Assembly (NCBI RefSeq): GCF_030272615.1
Contig: NC_081405.1
Coordinates: 473,732,008 to 473,796,007 of the forward strand
Source: Cryptomeria japonica
Taxonomy: Eukaryota > Streptophyta > Pinopsida > Cupressales > Cupressaceae
Length of the DNA stretch: 64,000 bases
Reading direction: 5' to 3'
The translations under genes were made by a program, and so were the position numbers. Numbering within the stretch: position 1 is the first letter of the stretch; each line of letters begins with the position of its first letter. Positions 59,438-64,000 of this stretch are shown one piece after another. The notes under the pieces were generated by a model. That model saw nothing but the letters and a program-made list of their open reading frames with translations, did not search any database and was not told where the DNA came from.

Positions 59438-62400
59438 TCAAGTCTCTACCAGAGGGGCAGAAACCCCCAATCTGTCTCTCAGGTACTCAAAAGATTCCTT
59501 GGATAAAGGTTTAGTGAAAATATCTGCAATCTGTTCTTTAGTGTTCACATAAACTAGTTTAACTTCATTTTCTTCCACCTTTTCCTTCAAAAAGTTATAC
59601 TTGATAGATATGTGCTTTGTCATAGAGTGAAATACTGGATTCTTTGATATATCAATAGAAGCAGAGTTATCACAGTGAATAACTATTGGTGCATCACAAT
59701 CCACCTTTACATCCTTCAGCATTTGCTTCATCCATAAAACTTGTGTACAATTAGTAGCAGTAGCAACATACTCAGCTTCAGCAGTAGATAAAGAAGTACA
59801 TGACTATTTTTTGCTGATCCATGAAACCAACTTCTTTCCAAGAAAGAAAGCTCCACCAGAAGTACTTTTCTGGTCATCAACATCTCCGAGCCAGTCAGCA
59901 TCTGTATATGCACGTAAAGTGAAGTTATCATCTTTAGGATACCACAAACCATATTTTGATGTACCTTGCAAGTATCTAAAAATCCTTTTCACCGCCATCT
60001 CATGATTTTCTCTAGGATTGCTTTGAAATCTTGAAACAATACAAACAACATTCATAATGTCAGGTCTAGTCTGAGTTAAATAAAGTAGACCTCCAATCAT
60101 AGATTTGTATCTTGTAAGATTTATCAGTGCAAAAACATCTTTCCTTGTCAATTTCTCACTTGTAACCATAGGTGTACTTAGCGTTTTGAATCTCCCATAC
60201 CAAATTTCTTCAACAATTCCTTATCATATTTAGTTTGACAGATAAAAATACCTTTGTCTATCTGAGTAATCTGCAAACCTAAGAAAAATTCCATCTCACC
60301 AATCATAGGCATCTCAAATTCTTTCTCCATGTTCTTAGAAAATTCTATGCATAATTTGTCTTCACCTCCAAAAATAATGTCATCAACAAATATATCATCA
60401 TCGATGATTTTATAATATAAATTATTGTCAGCACTGCCTTTAGTAAAACCAAGCTTCAAAAGATATTTATCCAACCTTGCATACCAAGCTCTAGGTGCTT
60501 GTTTCAATCCATATAAAGCTTTCCTTAACCTACAAACCATATCTATATCATCTGATAGTGAAAAAACATCAGGTTTCTCAATATAAACTTCCTCATCAAG
60601 ATCCCCATTCAAGAATACACATTTAACATCTATCTGATAAACCTTGTAGTTTTTATAAGTAGCATAGGCAACAAATAATCTTACAGCTTGAATCCTAGCT
60701 ACAGGTGCAAAAGTTTCTCTATAATCAATTCCTTCTTTCTAAGAATATCTTTTACAAACCAATCTATCCTTATTCCTTATAACTTTACCATCCTCATTCA
60801 ATTTATTCCTAAAAACCAATTTAGTTCCAATAACTTTTTTTATTTTTATGCTGAGGAACCAAAGTCCATGTGTTATTTTTCTCAATCTGATCTAATTCTT
60901 CTTCCATAGCTTTTCTCCAAAATTCATCTTTACATGCCTCAATTACTGATAATGGTTCAACTTGTGAAACTAGGCATACCTCATTAGTTGCCAGTCTTCT
61001 TCTTGTCATCACTCCATTTCTCTTATCCCCAATGATTTGATCTTTAGAATGATTCAATCTCACATACCTAGGAGTCTTCTGGCTCTCTGTTCCTCTTCCC
61101 TTTTCTTCAGTTACTATAGAATTTTTTGATGTTGCTAGAGTAACTGGTTCAACTCTTTGTTCCGATAGAGGTGCTACCAGTTTAGATATAATCATTTCCA
61201 CTGTTAGTTCCTTCTCATAAATTCTGATTTGACTTTTGCTTAGCTCATCTACTTTGACATTAGCACTCTCCACCATTTTCTGCAATCTCTTGTTATAACA
61301 TCTATATGCTTTGCTTTCATTAGAATAACCAACAAATATGCCTTCATCACTTCTAGGATCAAATTTCCCAATAGCATCATCTCTTCTGATATAACATTTA
61401 CAACCAAAGAAACTGAAATACTTAACTATAGGTGTATTGCCAAACCATAATTCACAAGGTGTCTTACTGATTTCTCCTTTGATATGTACTCTATTAAATG
61501 TATAAACTGTTGTGCTAACTGCTCCTCTCTAGTAGATATGAGGTATATTTGCTTCCATCATCATTGTTCTAGCAAAATCCAAGATAGTTATGTTTTTCCT
61601 TTCCACAACTCCATTTTGTTGAGGTGTCTGGGGAGCACAAAATTGTCATCTAATACCATGCTTGTCAAAAAAGTTATTAAACTCACCAGATGTGAATTCT
61701 CCACCATGATCTGATCTCAAACATTCAATCTTCAATCCTAACTTAGTTTCCACTTTAATCTTAAAGATTTTAAACTTTTCAAATGCTTTGGATTTTTCTT
61801 TCAAAAAAGTAACCCACTTCATTCTAGAATAGTCATCAATGATTAGCATGAAATATCTATCACCATGAAAACTTTTAACTCTAGCAAGGCCACATAAATC
61901 AGTGTGAATAAGATCAAGAACATCATTTGATTTATCTTGTATACTCCTAAAAGAGGTTCTGACCTATTTACCCATTTGACATTCTTTGCATACCAGATTA
62001 TAGGGCTTCATAATCTTAGGTATATCTCTAACAGCCTTAGTTGAACTGATCTTCAGAATGCAATCAAAATTTACATGACACAGCCTTTTATGCCATAACC
62101 AACTTTCATCAATCTATGTAATCAAACATGTCTTCTCATCGGAGTTCAAATGAAATATGTTACCTTTTGTCTATGTACCAGTTGCAATCTCCAAGCCAAA
62201 TCTGTTAATGATTTTTCATTTTTCATCCTTGAACTGTAATTGAAATTCCTTATCTACCAATTATCCTACGCTCAAAATATTATGATTCAAACATTCAACA
62301 TAATAAACATTGTCATTATTGTTCTTACCATCCAATGATATAGTTCCTTTTTCCTTAATCATACATGCCTTGTGATCTCCAAATCTAACTAATCCACCAT

Positions 62401-63621
62401 CAATTTCTTGCAAAGATAGAAACTTTCCTTTATCTTCAGTCATATGATGTGAACAACCACTGTCAATTACCCATTCATCCTTATCCTCAATTTTAGTAGC
62501 AAGTGCCTTCTCCTCTGGTAAATTCTCTTCCAGTGCTGGATCATCTTCCTTGATAGCCAAGAATACCCATTCTTTCCCATTGTTGTATCCACTAGCAAAG
62601 TCTTCTACCGATTCATCATCTGAATGAGTAATACCTTCCTCATCTGCTATATAGCATAATTTATTTTTCTTGAATTTAAACTTGTTTTGATTGGGCTTAA
62701 ATGATTTCTTAACTCTTTCTTCAAATCTTAAATTCCTTTCAGGACATCTAGATGCAAAATGACCAATCTTATTACATGCAAAACATTTAAAAGGTGTTTT
62801 TCCTTCACACTTACTTCCTACCGGTCCTTTTGGTGCTCTTCTAGAAAATAGTGCTTCAAGTTTCTCAAACTCTTCATCTTCTCTCTTCATATCTTCTAAT
62901 TCTTTTGCATATAAAACTCTCCAATCTTGCTTGCCAGTTGTAGATGTAGATGCATGAAAACCAGGTTCAGTTTTCACAGCTCCAAAAGGTCTGAATTCCT
63001 CAAGTTCAAAAGCAGATAGTTTTCCAACCAAAGTATCTTTGTTGATAGATGTATTAGCCATTTTTATCAACTCATTAATAGCAGTAGCCTTCAGTTGGTA
63101 AGCTAGTGGTAGGGCTCTCAAAACTTTAGAAACAATCTCATCTTCGCTCAAAGTTCCACCACAGCATTGAATTCCCATAACAATCTCATTTACTCTTTCC
63201 ATGAATGCAGTAATCCTTTCATATTCTTCCATTTTCATATTTTCATATCTCACTTGGTAACCATCAAGTTTAGCAATCTTTACTATAGGGTCACCTTCAT
63301 TAAGGGTCTGCAATTTATCCCATATAGCTTTTCCAGATGATTTGTTTATTAATCCCATAATTTGTTGATCAGAAAGTGCACATAAGAGGGACAATCATTC
63401 TCAATCTCCTTGTCTAGGTTTGCTAGAGGAGGATTGCCAGATCCCAGATTAAAGGGTGTGACACTATTCTTTGTGATCTCCCAAATCTTCTTGCCAAGAC
63501 ATCTCAAATGAGTCTCCATCTGAATCTTCCATACTGTATAATTTGTTCCTTCAAGCCTCGATATATCCCTTCAAAAAATATCTCCAGAAGAACTGGATGA
63601 ACTTGAACTGTTAGTCCCCAT
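59438..63621 (-). pseudogene. Copia 2 Gag-Pol polyprotein (broken)
   Basis: Starts at the ATG at 63621 (MGTNSSSSSSSS), 57 nt inside the LTR. Gag has a frameshift near 63395, then UBN2-like text, knuckle CFACNKIGHFASRC near 62790, protease WVIDSGCSHHMT near 62460 (intact DSG), GAG_pre-integrase, integrase (DDYSRM, SDHGGEF, QTPQQNG intact), RT (YGLKQAPRAW, FVDDIIFGG) and RNase H (YTDADW, TEAEY-like STAEAEY) ending at 59438. Stops: 61964 (TAG, at expected Gln), 61646 (TGA, at expected Arg), 61529 (TAG, expected Trp) and 59804 (TAG, expected Gln), plus frameshifts around 60820 and 60178. Confidence 0.9.
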
Positions 63622-63665
63622 AGGATCTTCCTCAAGCGGTTAAGCTTTCTATAGAAAGGACCAAA

Positions 63666-63677
63666 GCTCTAATACTA
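63666..63677 (-). other. Copia 2 primer binding site, decayed
   Basis: Minus-strand TAGTATTAGAGC is two transitions away from TGGTATCAGAGC and lies next to the right LTR. Confidence 0.75.
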
Positions 63678-63678
63678 A

Positions 63679-64000
63679 TGGTTAGATAGTTCAGATAACC
63701 GAAAGACAACTAAGAGGGGGGTGAATCAATTGTCACATATTACTAAAAGTATTATCTATCTAAAACAATAATACTAGAATAACAGTTAATCCAATTAAGC
63801 ATAGACAATAATCACATAACAAAATCCATCCATACAACACCAACATTTGTACATGGAAAACCCGGTAAAGGGAAAAACCACGATGGGAAGACTACCCATA
63901 GTCAGATAATACATTTGCACTAAGTATGTGAATTTACAATGAAGGGGCCTTCACTTGCAAGAAGTCCAATAGCCTAGAGCACACTGCTCATCACAAAAGG
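63679..64000 (-). repeat. Copia 2 right (5') LTR, partial
   Basis: TGGTTAGATAGTTCAG onward matches the left LTR up to the window edge. Confidence 0.9.

Larger units (their letters stand above)
57905..64000 (-). mobile_element. Ty1/copia element 2 (right end outside window)
   Basis: Minus-strand copia element: left LTR, polypurine tracts, pol, gag, primer site and the first 322 bp of the right LTR. The LTR copies look roughly 88-90% alike by eye, so it is older than copia 1. Confidence 0.9.

Overview
The window reads as intergenic DNA from a large, repeat-rich plant genome. It is AT-rich and carries no intact host gene. Almost all of it is LTR retrotransposons of plant-type lineages: Athila-like and Tat/Ogre-like Ty3/gypsy, and Ty1/copia with Sirevirus-like non-coding features. 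Primer sites match tRNA-Asp, tRNA-Arg and initiator-Met types. The stacked, decayed insertions and one NLR-type leucine-rich-repeat relic suit a gymnosperm, perhaps a conifer, but that is inference and the species cannot be fixed from here.

Layout. 1-3658: minus-strand Tat-like element T, with gag, tRNA-Arg primer site and LTR; its pol lies left of the window. 3654-7292: a 1,213-codon minus-strand frame ending inside the first bases of that LTR, followed to the right by a leader-like stretch and a diverged ~100-bp repeat array (7680-9060). 9061-15056: non-coding LTR debris, an inverted pair of LTR arms, and an LRR pseudogene with good splice sites. 15126-22833: copia element 1. 22834-49524: old Athila-like element A (plus strand). 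A contains Athila-like element B (24070-35157, minus) inside its gag, and copia element 3 (42529-48296, minus) inside its third ORF. 49525-57904: a gag-like, pol-less minus-strand element C with a probable 3.4-kb solo LTR in its leader. 57905-64000: copia element 2, whose right LTR runs off the window.

How the parts work. Each autonomous family once encoded Gag, an aspartic protease, reverse transcriptase/RNase H and integrase. A, B and copia 1-3 show the LTR boundaries, primer sites or polypurine tracts needed for reverse transcription. None is now fully coding. A and B also carry a third ORF after integrase, with an N-terminal helical domain, a basic segment, an acidic segment, a coiled coil and a conserved C-terminal domain that I do not recognise.

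The most unusual signals are: (i) this third ORF, shared by two diverged families; (ii) a second polypurine tract in B just before it; (iii) frames of 1,821 and 1,213 codons broken by about a dozen stops each but by no frameshift; (iv) a pol-less copia element whose Gag has a coiled coil and four zinc knuckles; and (v) repeated extra polypurine tracts in all three copia families.
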